A DNA stretch of 64,000 nucleotides from NCBI GenBank assembly GCA_016703605.1, contig JADJBU010000026.1, positions 1 through 64,000 on the forward strand, read 5' to 3'. The notes beneath the pieces were generated by a model. The model saw nothing but the letters and a program-made list of their open reading frames with translations, made no database searches and was not told the DNA's origin. The position numbers and the translations under genes are program-made. Within the stretch, counting starts at the first letter, position 1; the number at the start of each line of letters is the position of its first letter. This DNA comes from Candidatus Villigracilis adiacens (lineage in GTDB: Bacteria > Chloroflexota > Anaerolineae > Anaerolineales > Villigracilaceae). Below are positions 1 through 7,793 of this stretch, piece by piece.

Positions 1-1988
1 TGATGAATCCCAGCCAGACCGAACTTGCGCCCGCGTCGAACAACAAGGCTTGATAGAACAAGACCGTTCCGATCCTTCGCGGTAGACGACGGTGACCGCA
101 AGCCCACCAACGCCAACGCGGAACCTGTGTTGAGCGCCTTGCCCACCTGCTCCTTGACGAAGGCGACCCAATCTGCAACGTACGCTTTTTCAAACAGCCC
201 AGTTGGTGAGCGTAGAACAAAACCGCCACCGCTACCAAACTCGCCACGCCTTCGATGATTTCGCGCCATGCCACCGTGATGGTGATGAGGCTTTGCGCCG
301 CCCACCAGATGAACACGCTCAAGGCAATCGCGGCGGCTGTGCCTATAGACGCACGCGCTAAATTTGCGCGGGCTGTTCGTAACGCAGATATCCGAATCGC
401 GCCGAGGATGAGAGCCGCTTCAAAACCTTCGCGCAGGATGATGACCATGCTGTTGATGACGGCGAGCAATCCGCTCATGCCAACGGAAAGAAAATCTTCC
501 GCCTCATTGGGGTGACGTTGGATTGATTCGTGCTCGCGGCAATTTCTTCGGCTGAGGCTTTTTCTGCAATCAAAGGTCGCCAAACCTTTTTGACCTTCGG
601 TGCCTTCCCAGAACAAGCCTTCCAACTCACACGCGAAAGGATAGGCGCGCGGTGCGCGAGGCGTTGTTCGGGTCCGCTTTCAAAGATGGCGTAGGCTTCG
701 ATGCGCGTGCGTTCTGCCGTCTTCGTAACGTCCTTCGCGCACAGCGGTTAGCGTGTCACTGAGCAAGGTATCGAGAATGGTGAATGACGCGGAAGGTATC
801 GTTCCCGTCCGCGCTGACTTTAGTGTGCTTTCGATAATCCCTGACCTTCATCCACCAAGACCTTCACATCTTGCGGGTCGCCGAGGGCAAACGCGAAGCA
901 GTTTCGAGTTCGCCCAAAATCGCTTCGAGCCTTGCGGCGGCATTAGCGTCTGCGGCTGACGATGAACGGACGCAGTTCTTCAAGATTACTTCGGCTTGTC
1001 CGCCGGAGGTGACAGCTTCCTGATATTCAATTGCGGTGATTTGCCCGTCGCGCACCCCGTCTTTGTATTCGACATAAATCAAGTCGGTGAAGAGATACAG
1101 CAAACTTCCGCGTTTGGCAATTTCGGCGGGCGTGAGTTCGACGGGTTGATAAGCGCTCAATGCCGCTGCGGATGTCATTCACCTGCGTTTTGCACCGTTG
1201 CCCAATCTTCATTCAATGCAGCGACCGCGAGCGCGGAAAATAGATCGTGCGCGCAATGCGGCGGGTTCATCACGCCGAGTTTATCCGTCATGTCCGCTTG
1301 CAAGATGGAGAAATATCCGCCGCCTGCCCTGCCCATTCTGCGGCGCGGGTAGAGAAATTTTTCTCCGCCGCGTCTTCGATTTGGTCAACAGATCCGCAGA
1401 CGGAAGAAGTACGCGTCACGCAGATCGTGGCGACGATCCCGCCGCTTCCCCGCCGACAGTTGATTCTGTTCCACGTCGGCAATTGCCACCATGACGGGTC
1501 GTCCACGGTGTTGACGCAGGTCGCTTCGCGGTATTCGCGCGATCTCAGCCACTCCGCCGCGGACGCTGGTCACCCTTCCAGCGTGGATAAGGTCAGGGTT
1601 TGGCTACCCTGCCAGAGCGCAGTCCAGAGGCGTCCGCGCGCGGCGAAGCTGGGAAGACGAGGTCGCCAGTCAAGGCGGCGGTTCGCGCACAGGTCAACGA
1701 ATCCAAAATAAGCGCGTCGGCTTCGGGGGCGAATATTTGATAGGAAGGCTGTAACGTCGCGGCGTAGATTTGCGCGGCGTCATCCATCAAATCCGCGGCG
1801 GCTTGGTGATGAGGTACGGGGTCACTGGCGCGGGCGGCGTATAACTCGCTTTGGGCTTGAAAGGCGAGGTCGCGAATCTGCCCAGCGGATTCCCATACGG
1901 GGGTAGTTTGGGCGCGGGCGGGGATGGCAAAAAGGAGAAGTAGAAGTGTAAGTTGCAGTGCGCGAAAGTGACGTGAGAAAATAAACAT
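1..1988 (-). pseudogene. FTR1-family iron permease, frameshifted and cut by the left edge
   Basis: High-affinity iron permease of the FTR1/EfeU family, an inner-membrane iron uptake protein, with an extended N-terminal extracytoplasmic region. The start at 1988 opens a signal peptide (MFIFSRHFRALQLTLLLLLF, cleavage near ARAQT) and a helical domain that stays open to about 1593. Recognisable coding then continues in other frames: a stretch with LFTDLIYVEYKDGV at about 1090-1050, and the permease core at about 470-250 with the family hallmark REGFEAALI followed by hydrophobic helices. The minus strand is still coding (FYQALLFDAGASSVWLGF) when it runs off at base 1. At least three frame changes are needed, so it is broken as written, but coding signal persists in every piece, which suggests sequence indels rather than decay. 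A 14-bp-armed inverted repeat lies about 90 nt upstream. Family assignment is firm; exact breakpoints are not. Confidence 0.8.
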
Positions 1989-2077
1989 GCCGCGATTCCT
2001 TTGGTCCGAAGTCGCGGCAGTGGCGGGTGTTCAGTAGAGATTCTAGGTGGGTGTATGGTTTGGAGAAATATGACCTT

Positions 2078-2114
2078 GAAGATAATTTTCAGCACGGATT
2101 TGAAAATTATCTTC
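2078..2114. promoter_or_regulatory. Inverted repeat upstream of the FTR1 gene, candidate metal-responsive operator
   Basis: Two 14-base arms, GAAGATAATTTTCA and TGAAAATTATCTTC, are perfect inverted complements separated by 9 bases. They lie about 90 bases upstream of the FTR1 start at 1988, and a TAGAAT-like -10 on the minus strand lies near 2039-2044. GATAAT half-sites recall Fur boxes, and iron permeases are commonly Fur- or DtxR-regulated, so an iron-dependent operator is a reasonable guess. No T-run follows on either strand, arguing against a terminator. Confidence 0.45.
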
Positions 2115-2189
2115 ACTACAAAGACGATGAGGCTCCAATTCACTGCTCTTTGTTATGAAGACTTATCCTTTTGGTCGACTTCATCAAAC

Positions 2190-2869
2190 CTACGAATCCG
2201 TGCTGTTGTACCCTGCGATGAGCGTGATCTTATTGCCGTTCAGTTCGCGCAGGTCGAGAAGAGAAAGTCGTTCACACGGTTGGGCTTTCTGAAGCCGATA
2301 CTGGAAGTCAGTTCGGTCATCGCGCCGTCCTGAACGGTATCCACGCTGATGAGTTCGGAGGTGTGGGTGTATTTGACGAAGGTCTTGTCGAACAGCAGGT
2401 CGAAGGACGGCCCGCACAGGACGCGAATGCGCAGGATCTGGCTTGCCATGTCGCGCGCAGACCAGTCGAGGGCGCACCACTTGAGGACGATCATCAGGCT
2501 GATGACCACGGCGCCAGCAGCTACAGCCAGGTAAAACTTCGTACCGACCGCCATGCCGATCGCCATGACGAAGATAAAGCCCACGTCGCGCGTCTCTTTG
2601 ACGGCGTTGCGAAAGCGAAGATGGACAACGCCCCGATGGTAAAACGCCCGCGCAATATTCGAGCAAACGATCATCATGATCAACGCCACCACCATGCCGT
2701 TGATGACCAGTGTGAGGACGAAACTCTGCGTGTACGAAGTGCCGCGGTGCGTGATCTCTTGTATACCCAGCCGATGAAAACGCTCAATATAAAACTAAGC
2801 GCCATGACGATGACGATATCGAGGGCCGAAAATTCCGTGGTCAGGTCTTGAAGTTCCGAAAATATCCAT
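2190..2869 (-). pseudogene. DUF4956 membrane protein, frameshifted
   Basis: Membrane protein of the DUF4956 family, often encoded next to VTC-type polyphosphate polymerases; its function is not established. An ATG at 2869 follows an AGGAG ribosome-binding site. Conserved text appears in pieces: TEFSALDIVIVMALSFILSV in one frame (about 2840-2770) and MVVALIMMIVCSNIARAF through GTKFYLAVAAGAVVISLM in another (2695-2240). Four transmembrane segments are visible. At least two indels are needed: the start codon is out of frame with the first helix, as if two T residues were missing from the T-run just after it, and a second shift lies near 2740. The C-terminal end is uncertain because one frame stops at 2240 and another at 2190. 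It lies directly downstream of the VTC gene and was probably co-transcribed with it. Confidence 0.7.
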
Positions 2870-2976
2870 AATGAAATCTCCTGTGAGTTACCACCTTGGC
2901 AACATTCATGGTGCGTGCAAGGGCAAGATAAATCTTGCCGTACGTTCATCCAGCGAGGGCAAATCTCGAAAAGGTA

Positions 2977-3718
2977 TCAGCGTGCCCGTTTGCGAAGTTC
3001 GATGCTGCGGCAATATTTGCTGATGCGGATCATCTTCAGGTTGTGCGCCGCGATCATCTCCGTCAGCCAGTAGGGAATGCGCTCATTGACCTTGATCTCC
3101 ATCACTACGCGGTCGGGCGAGATCATCGGCAGGCTCGAAGCTTCCTCATCCAGCCGCAGTTGATGAACTTGATAACTGAGCGAGAATATCAGACGTGACG
3201 CGCAAGCCGATATCGTACTCGGTGCCGATGAACGCCTGACGCTCATAACGCACGATGCTGACGGGACGCAGGTTGTACTGCCAGAGATAGGCGTAGATTT
3301 CATCCACCACCGCTTCATCCTGCGCCGCAACCTGCTCCCGGAGTACTGACGCTTGTTACACAGCCTCAGCGCTTCGCCATACGGAAGGATGACCCGCCGT
3401 TTTTGAGTGACTCGATCCACGCGCTGTTTGATCTCCACGAAGACGGGCGTATCCTCTGTCAGCGGGGCGCCAGGCGACTCGTAGCGGCGAATGCGTAATT
3501 TACGTCTGAAGCGGATGCCGTCCACTTTTTCCCAGTAACAGCGGAAGTCAGGCGAGTCGTAGTACAGGCTGGCGAGGGCGTAGCGTCCGTTACCGTGTTC
3601 GTCGGCGAGTAGATAGGCGCGCAAGGCTTTTTGAAAATCTCGGCTTGTTTGAGGCTGAGCAAGTATTTCAACTCAAAGCGGTTGAGCGCCGAATGGTGTG
3701 ACTGAGTTTGTTTGACAT
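2977..3718 (-). pseudogene. VTC-domain polyphosphate polymerase, frameshifted
   Basis: Bacterial relative of the yeast VTC4 catalytic domain, which makes inorganic polyphosphate from ATP inside a beta-barrel tunnel. Visible hallmarks are the start region (NRFELKYLLSLKQAEIF), LYYDSPDFRCYWEKVDG, the basic strand FRRKLRIRRYE, and VFVEIKQRVDRVTQKRR with the family E-x-K. Further on, YNLRPVSIVRYERQAFIGTE and GLRVTSDIL are read in a different frame, before the text returns to VVMEIKVNERIPYWLTEMI. The open stretch 3624-2977 therefore contains a garbled middle between two compensating indels (about 3350 and 3190), and another one or two indels lie between 3600 and 3718. ATG at 3718 sits 6 nt after a TACAAT -10 box, predicting a leaderless message. 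DUF4956 follows in the same direction. Confidence 0.82.
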
Positions 3719-3723
3719 GCTTT

Positions 3724-3778
3724 CATTGTAAAAAGAGGCTGTGGGGAGACCCAAGAAAGACTGTGAAGTTGCTGTGAA
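3724..3778 (-). promoter_or_regulatory. VTC promoter with three 11-bp-phased CTGTGAA repeats
   Basis: Read on the plus strand, CTGTGGG (3739-3745), CTGTGAA (3761-3767) and CTGTGAA (3772-3778) begin 0, 22 and 33 bases apart, exact multiples of 11. The minus-strand -10 box TACAAT (3730-3725) lies just downstream. The same layout occurs at 5871-5927 and 6951-7007, and the tandem pair also lies in front of the response regulator. It resembles OmpR/PhoB-class operators, which are tandem repeats on one face of the helix. Confidence 0.65.
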
Positions 3779-3816
3779 AAAAAAAGAGACAGTCACCTGC
3801 GAGGTGACTGTCTCTT
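3776..3816 (-). terminator. Intrinsic terminator after the carbohydrate-binding lipoprotein gene
   Basis: A 15-bp perfect stem (3784-3798 with 3802-3816) with a 3-nt loop is followed on the minus strand by a run of about nine U. It ends transcription of the gene that stops at 3829. Its T-run touches the operator repeats of the next operon. Confidence 0.85.
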
Positions 3817-3828
3817 GCATTTGAATAA

Positions 3829-5656
3829 CTACGGAGGCGGTCCGCCACCGCCAGGGGGCATTCCCCCGCCGCCAGGTCCACCGCCGCCTGGACCAAAACC
3901 GCCCGCCGCGCCGAGGGTTGTCACCACGTTGGAGATGGTGAAGCTGGCAACCTGAATCCCTGCGGAATATGAACCGTCCGAATACAGCCCGTCCATCGGC
4001 GTGCCGCTGGATTTTCCACCGAGATATAAAATGTAGGTCGAACCATTCGCCAGTTCAGGGGATGAAACGACCAGCGATTGAAACTCCTTCGCGGGGGCAA
4101 AGGTGACGATCTTCGCCGCTTTCGGTCTGGATGCGAACCAGTGTGCCAGCCGCCTGCATTGTGTCAAGTTGTACATCACCGAATACTGCGTGGACGACGC
4201 GCTGGGAGATTGCGCCATGCCCGAACTGCCTGCGGTAATCAAGAATCCGCCTGTGATGTCAAATGTGCCAAAATCCAGCGAACCGTTCCGTTGTTGGTGG
4301 GTCCGTTGACGATGACCGTTCCGCCAGACATTGCCATCGTTCCGTTCGAGTCCAGCCCGTCGCCCTGCGCATTGACGTATCGATAGCTGCCGTTGATGAA
4401 GACCTGTGCATTACCCGATCCTAAAACCGTTCTGCCAGGTCGCCCGTTGACCGATGAACCGTCCGCGCCGCCCGAGCCGTTGATGCCGTCGTCGCTGGCG
4501 TTGAGGTGGATGTTCCCGCCGTTGATGGTGATGACGCTTTCGATACCTTCGTAGGCTTTGAGGATGTTCAGCGTGCCATTGTTGACCGTGATCGCGGCGT
4601 CGGCATGGATGCCATCATCGCCCGAGGAAATTTGCAACTCGCCGCCGTTGATGGTGAGACTGCCGTTCGAATGAATTGCGTCGTCGGCTGAGTCGATATT
4701 GAACGCGCCGCCCGCGATGGTCACATCCGCGCCCGCTTTCAAACCTTTGGCGCTTTCTTCAAATTCATAGTTGACCGCGCTTCCGCCCGCCGTGGAGATG
4801 TTGAACGTGCCAGCGTTGATCGTCAGCCGCGTTTCGGCTTGAATACCGTCCATGCCTGCGGTGATGTTGAAGACTCCGCCTTCGATCAGGATGTAGCCTT
4901 TCTCGGCGTCTTCGTCGTTATTGGATTGAAGACCATCGCCTCCCGCCCTGACCGTGATGGTTGCGTCTTTGACCGTGATATAGTTCCTGCCTTTGATTCC
5001 GTCGTTGACGGCGTTGACGGTGATGTTCCCACTGACGATGCGCAGGTAATCCTTGCTGGCGATGCCGTTGTTGTAGTTGGCGTTGACGGTCAATGAGCCG
5101 TTGCCGTTGATCACGAGGTCATCTTTGCTAAAGAGGGTGGCGTTGGGTTCGTCCACGTCTGCGCCAGTGAAGGTATAGGACGCGCCATCGGTGAGGGTGT
5201 TCTGCGTGCCATCGGCGAGGGTGATGATGGTCTTATCTGCGCTGGAGATGAAGATCGGCGAAGTGGATGTGTTGGAAATATCCGCACCGTTCAAAATCAG
5301 GTTGACGGTTCCTTCGGCGGCGCTTTCAACGAGAATTTGTCCATTGTTCAGTGTGCCGCTGAAGGGCGTATATTCCCGGCGCGGTGATGGTGACTGTCGA
5401 GCCGTTGGCTGTCGCGCCGCCGCCTTCCACGCTGATGCTGTCGCCTGCGAGTGTGATTTTTCACGGCGGACTCTGTTGAGGCGGGCGTCTGGTCTTCGTC
5501 GGCGTAGGAAACTGCCAATGGTTCAGAGGCAACTATGGGCGTGGTCTGAGCCGCGTCGGTTGTCGCCGTGGTTGTGGGTGGTCGAATCGCAGTCGTTGTT
5601 CCGCAAGCAGCGAGAGCGAGGGAAAAAGTCAAAAGTAGTACGAGGATTTTTTTCAT
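3829..5656 (-). pseudogene. Carbohydrate-binding beta-helix lipoprotein (Cthe_2159-like), frameshifted
   Basis: Secreted lipoprotein resembling the Cthe_2159 carbohydrate-binding family, a right-handed parallel beta-helix that binds acidic polysaccharides and calcium. ATG at 5656 starts a lipoprotein signal (lipobox LALAAC, then Thr-rich text). The main body (5294-4240) has repeating beta-helix rungs such as DDAIHSNGSLTINGGELQIS and SGDDGIHADAAITVNNGT, rich in G-D-D/G-x-D turns. After another frame change near 4245 the last part (4220-3829) ends in a Gly/Pro tail (GFGPGGGGPGGGGMPPGG). Two indels (near 5350 and 4245) break the frame. Genes of this type are often found beside VTC and DUF4956 genes, as here, so a joint role in a cell-surface or polyphosphate-related trait is plausible but unproven. 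Confidence 0.75.
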
Positions 5657-5674
5657 GAAAGTGGTTCTCCAAAT

Positions 5675-5845
5675 TTATTGCGCCGCCATCAGTGAGGCGG
5701 TGAGGTCTGCCGTCCATGCCTGCACGGTGGCAGGGGTGACGGTGTAGGAAGTGATGACTTGATTGCCCATCGTGATTGCCATAAAAAGCAGAACGCCGAT
5801 CAACAAAAGGACGAGGGGAAGGTTGCGTTTGGTTTTGAGGGTCAT
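5675..5845 (-). CDS. Small single-pass membrane protein, 56 aa
   Basis: A 56-codon open frame from ATG 5845 (ribosome-binding site GGAG, spacing about 7) to TAA. The sequence begins MTLKTKRNLPLVLLLIGVLL and has one hydrophobic segment at residues 9-26, then a short polar tail ending TASLMAAQ. It lies 18 bases before the lipoprotein gene and just downstream of a promoter with the phased CTGTGAA repeats, so it is the first gene of that operon. No family recognised. Good initiation signals, coding-like composition and operon position support a real gene; the N-in orientation is inferred from the basic N-terminus. Confidence 0.6.
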   Translation of the reverse strand: MTLKTKRNLPLVLLLIGVLLFMAITMGNQVITSYTVTPATVQAWTADLTASLMAAQ

Positions 5846-5870
5846 GGGTGGCTCCGTTTCTTTACAATTT

Positions 5871-5927
5871 CATTGTAGGAAAACATATTGTGAGAAGACA
5901 AAGAAAAGTCTGTGAATTCGCTGAGAA
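5871..5927 (-). promoter_or_regulatory. Promoter of the small-membrane-protein/lipoprotein operon with phased repeats
   Basis: TTGTGAG (5888-5894), CTGTGAA (5910-5916) and CTGAGAA (5921-5927) repeat the 0/22/33 spacing seen in front of the VTC gene, with a minus-strand TACAAT -10 at 5877-5872. The leader to the start at 5845 is about 20 nt and contains a ribosome-binding site. Confidence 0.62.
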
Positions 5928-5959
5928 GAAAAAAGCGCCGTTCCGATGGGAACGGCGCT
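5928..5959 (-). terminator. Intrinsic terminator after the 107-aa membrane protein gene
   Basis: GCGCCGTTCC pairs perfectly with GGAACGGCGC around a 4-nt loop (5935-5958) and is followed by six or seven U on the minus strand. It ends the transcript carrying the genes at 6826-5980. Confidence 0.85.
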
Positions 5960-5979
5960 GAGATGAACGAACAGGGAAG

Positions 5980-6303
5980 TCAGACCGTTTTCAATTTTTT
6001 GTTTTGCAAAAGCGCCGCCGCTTTTTGAACAAGCAGGACGATGATCGTGATGCCGCTGATTTTGGCAAGCAACACTCCCATCTCGCCAACCCCGCGCGAG
6101 AGCGATGCGCCGTGTTCGTCGCCGTCCGCGGGACGTTCCATCGGTTGGAAGGATGCGTCATCGGTGTCTGTCATTTGGGGAGGCGCTCCGCGCTCCGCCT
6201 CATTACTGGAAACGAGGCTGGTGTTTTCAACCAAGGCATAGACTCCGCTGGAAACGACGGTTGCAACGAGTAGAATAACGAGAATTCGTAAAATGACTTT
6301 CAT
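5980..6303 (-). CDS. Membrane protein of unknown function, 107 aa
   Basis: The start is set at ATG 6303 because AGGAG lies 7 nt before it and a hydrophobic helix begins at once (MKVILRILVILLVATVVSSG). A polar stretch rich in Asp, Glu and Pro follows (residues 28-70), and a second hydrophobic segment lies near residues 76-98 (LLAKISGITIIVLLVQKAAA) before a Lys-rich end. Two helices with an extracytoplasmic loop are likely. It begins 2 bases after the DUF4405 stop, so the pair is translationally coupled. No family is recognised. It is intact, unlike most neighbours. Confidence 0.65.
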   Translation of the reverse strand: MKVILRILVILLVATVVSSGVYALVENTSLVSSNEAERGAPPQMTDTDDASFQPMERPADGDEHGASLSRGVGEMGVLLAKISGITIIVLLVQKAAALLQNKKLKTV

Positions 6304-6304
6304 G

Positions 6305-6826
6305 TTATTTCTCCTTTGAAGTTTGCAGGGGCATGGCAACAACGGGTTTTTGTTCGCGCGGCTTGAATATCGAAGCGAGAGGGCTGACGATGTAACATCC
6401 GATGTTGGCGAGGAGCCATTTCCAATGCAGGGCGAAGTGAATGCCGAGCAGGATCACGGACGCATCCGAGGCGAGGTTGTGGATGGTCTTCCAGTTGCGG
6501 CTCACGTCCAGTTGAATGCCGAGGAAGGACATGACATCCTTTGAGATCATCAGTCCACTCAGGAGGGCGGCGGTCATGGCAAGGAAGAAGAGCAAATCCA
6601 CGGCGTAGTTGAGGCGCGACTGGCTGAAGAAGTTTTGGAAGAATTTCGTGGTCACTTCCACCAGCCATTTCCAATGGAAGAGCAGGTACGTCACGATGGC
6701 GGCTCCGAATGCCACCCCCAGCCATTCGTGGATGGTGTTGCCGGTCAATGCCGGGCTGGCGATGACCAGAAAAGCGGCGAAGATGGTCAGGTCGAGGACG
6801 AGATTGGTTTTGGTTGAGGCGTTCAT
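6305..6826 (-). CDS. DUF4405 cytochrome-b-like membrane protein
   Basis: A 173-aa integral membrane protein with four hydrophobic helices. Conserved histidines occur in helix-end motifs typical of DUF4405 and cytochrome b561-like proteins: TIHEWLGVAFG, LLFHWKWLVE, WKTIHNLASD and IHFALHWKWL. These positions suit bis-histidine haem ligation, so electron transfer across the membrane is the likely role (family inference). The start at ATG 6826 is preceded by AAAGGAAACTT. The longer upstream open frame lacks a signal and crosses the long 5' leader. It is the first gene of the operon with the 107-aa membrane protein, and its promoter carries the phased CTGTGAA repeats divergent from the response regulator. 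Confidence 0.75.
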   Translation of the reverse strand: MNASTKTNLVLDLTIFAAFLVIASPALTGNTIHEWLGVAFGAAIVTYLLFHWKWLVEVTTKFFQNFFSQSRLNYAVDLLFFLAMTAALLSGLMISKDVMSFLGIQLDVSRNWKTIHNLASDASVILLGIHFALHWKWLLANIGCYIVSPLASIFKPREQKPVVAMPLQTSKEK

Positions 6827-6950
6827 AAGTTTCCTTTCAGTTCCCGCTATTTTGCGGGTGATATGATACGTTTGAGCGTACCGAAGGTTTATTTGGGCGC
6901 CTTCAATAATTGACGGAAGCCTTCGGGACGTTTTTCCTACCGAACATTTG

Positions 6951-7042
6951 CATTGTAGGAGCCGAGCCTGTGAGGAAGCCAAGAGAAATCTGTGAATATG
7001 CTGTGGATTGACGCGCATAATTTCTTCACAGCATTTTCACAG
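6951..7042. promoter_or_regulatory. Divergent control region with phased operators between DUF4405 and the response regulator
   Basis: For the minus-strand operon: CTGTGAG (6968-6974), CTGTGAA (6990-6996) and CTGTGGA (7001-7007) at 0/22/33 spacing, with TACAAT at 6956-6951. For the plus-strand regulator gene: TTCACAG at 7025-7031 and 7036-7042, again 11 bases apart, followed by TATAGT at 7053-7058. Both directions can be served by one regulator, which fits autoregulation by the response regulator encoded at 7116. Confidence 0.65.
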
Positions 7043-7115
7043 CAAGGGAGGTTATAGTATGCTTATTAAAGAACGGCGGGCTGCAAGCCCGCCCTACAAA
7101 ATCAAGCGAGAACCC

Positions 7116-7790
7116 ATGCCAACTGTTCTAATTGTTGACGACGATCCCAAATTATTAAAAATGCTTCAGCGCACGCTGACCTATGAAAACCTGGATGTGT
7201 TGACCGCCACGAACGGACTGGAAGCCCTGCCGCTTGTGCAGTCGCACAAGCCCGATCTCATCATCGCCGATTGGATGATGCCCAAGATGGACGGCGTCTC
7301 CTTCATTCAACGACTGCGCGACGAAGAGGACAAGACCATGATCCTGATGCTGACTGCGCGGGATGCCATCGAGAACCGCGGGAAGGACTCGAAAGCGGCG
7401 CGGACGATTATCTCGTCAAGCCGTTCGCGCCTGCCGAACTGGTGGCGCGTCCATGCCATGCTGCGGCGGGTGGAAGCCAAACCTGAAAATCAAAAGGTCA
7501 GTTATGCCGATGTGACTCTCGACCCATCCACCCGCGAAGCCAAACGCGGCGAGATGGATTTGAATCTCACCGTCACTGAGTTCAATCTTTTGCATTTGCT
7601 GCTTCGTCATCCGCGCCAGGTGTTGGAACGCAGACAAATTCTCAATGATGTGTGGGGCTATGATTTTGGCGGCGATGACAATGTGCTGGAAATTTACGTC
7701 GGCTACCTGCGCAAGAAACTCGAAGCCGATGGAAGTCCGCGCTTGATCCAGACCGTACGCGGCGTGGGCTACGTGTTGCGCGAGGAATAA
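7116..7790 (+). CDS. OmpR-family response regulator with a garbled receiver segment
   Basis: Two-component response regulator: an N-terminal receiver (VLIVDDDPKLLKMLQR, phospho-acceptor Asp52 in IIADWMMP) and a C-terminal OmpR-type winged helix (LTVTEFNLLHLLLRHPRQVL, DDNVLEIYVGYLRKKLE, VRGVGYVL). ATG 7116 was chosen because the receiver fold begins there. Between about 7375 and 7450 the encoded text is abnormal. The neighbouring frame there reads EGLESGADDYLVKPFAPAEL, the normal receiver sequence including the conserved Lys of the KPF motif. Two indels that cancel each other (one base lost, then two) explain this, so the ORF looks intact but is wrong inside. The kinase gene follows after 3 bases. 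The phased TTCACAG repeats upstream suggest that it controls its own gene. Confidence 0.85.
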   Translation: MPTVLIVDDDPKLLKMLQRTLTYENLDVLTATNGLEALPLVQSHKPDLIIADWMMPKMDGVSFIQRLRDEEDKTMILMLTARDAIENRGKDSKAARTIISSSRSRLPNWWRVHAMLRRVEAKPENQKVSYADVTLDPSTREAKRGEMDLNLTVTEFNLLHLLLRHPRQVLERRQILNDVWGYDFGGDDNVLEIYVGYLRKKLEADGSPRLIQTVRGVGYVLREE

Positions 7791-7793
7791 TTA

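Noticed and set aside
25..1700. Several plus-strand open frames (up to about 150 codons) over 25-1711.
   Set aside because: They lie opposite the FTR1 gene; the minus strand encodes recognisable FTR1 text and the plus-strand products are Arg/Ser-rich shadows.
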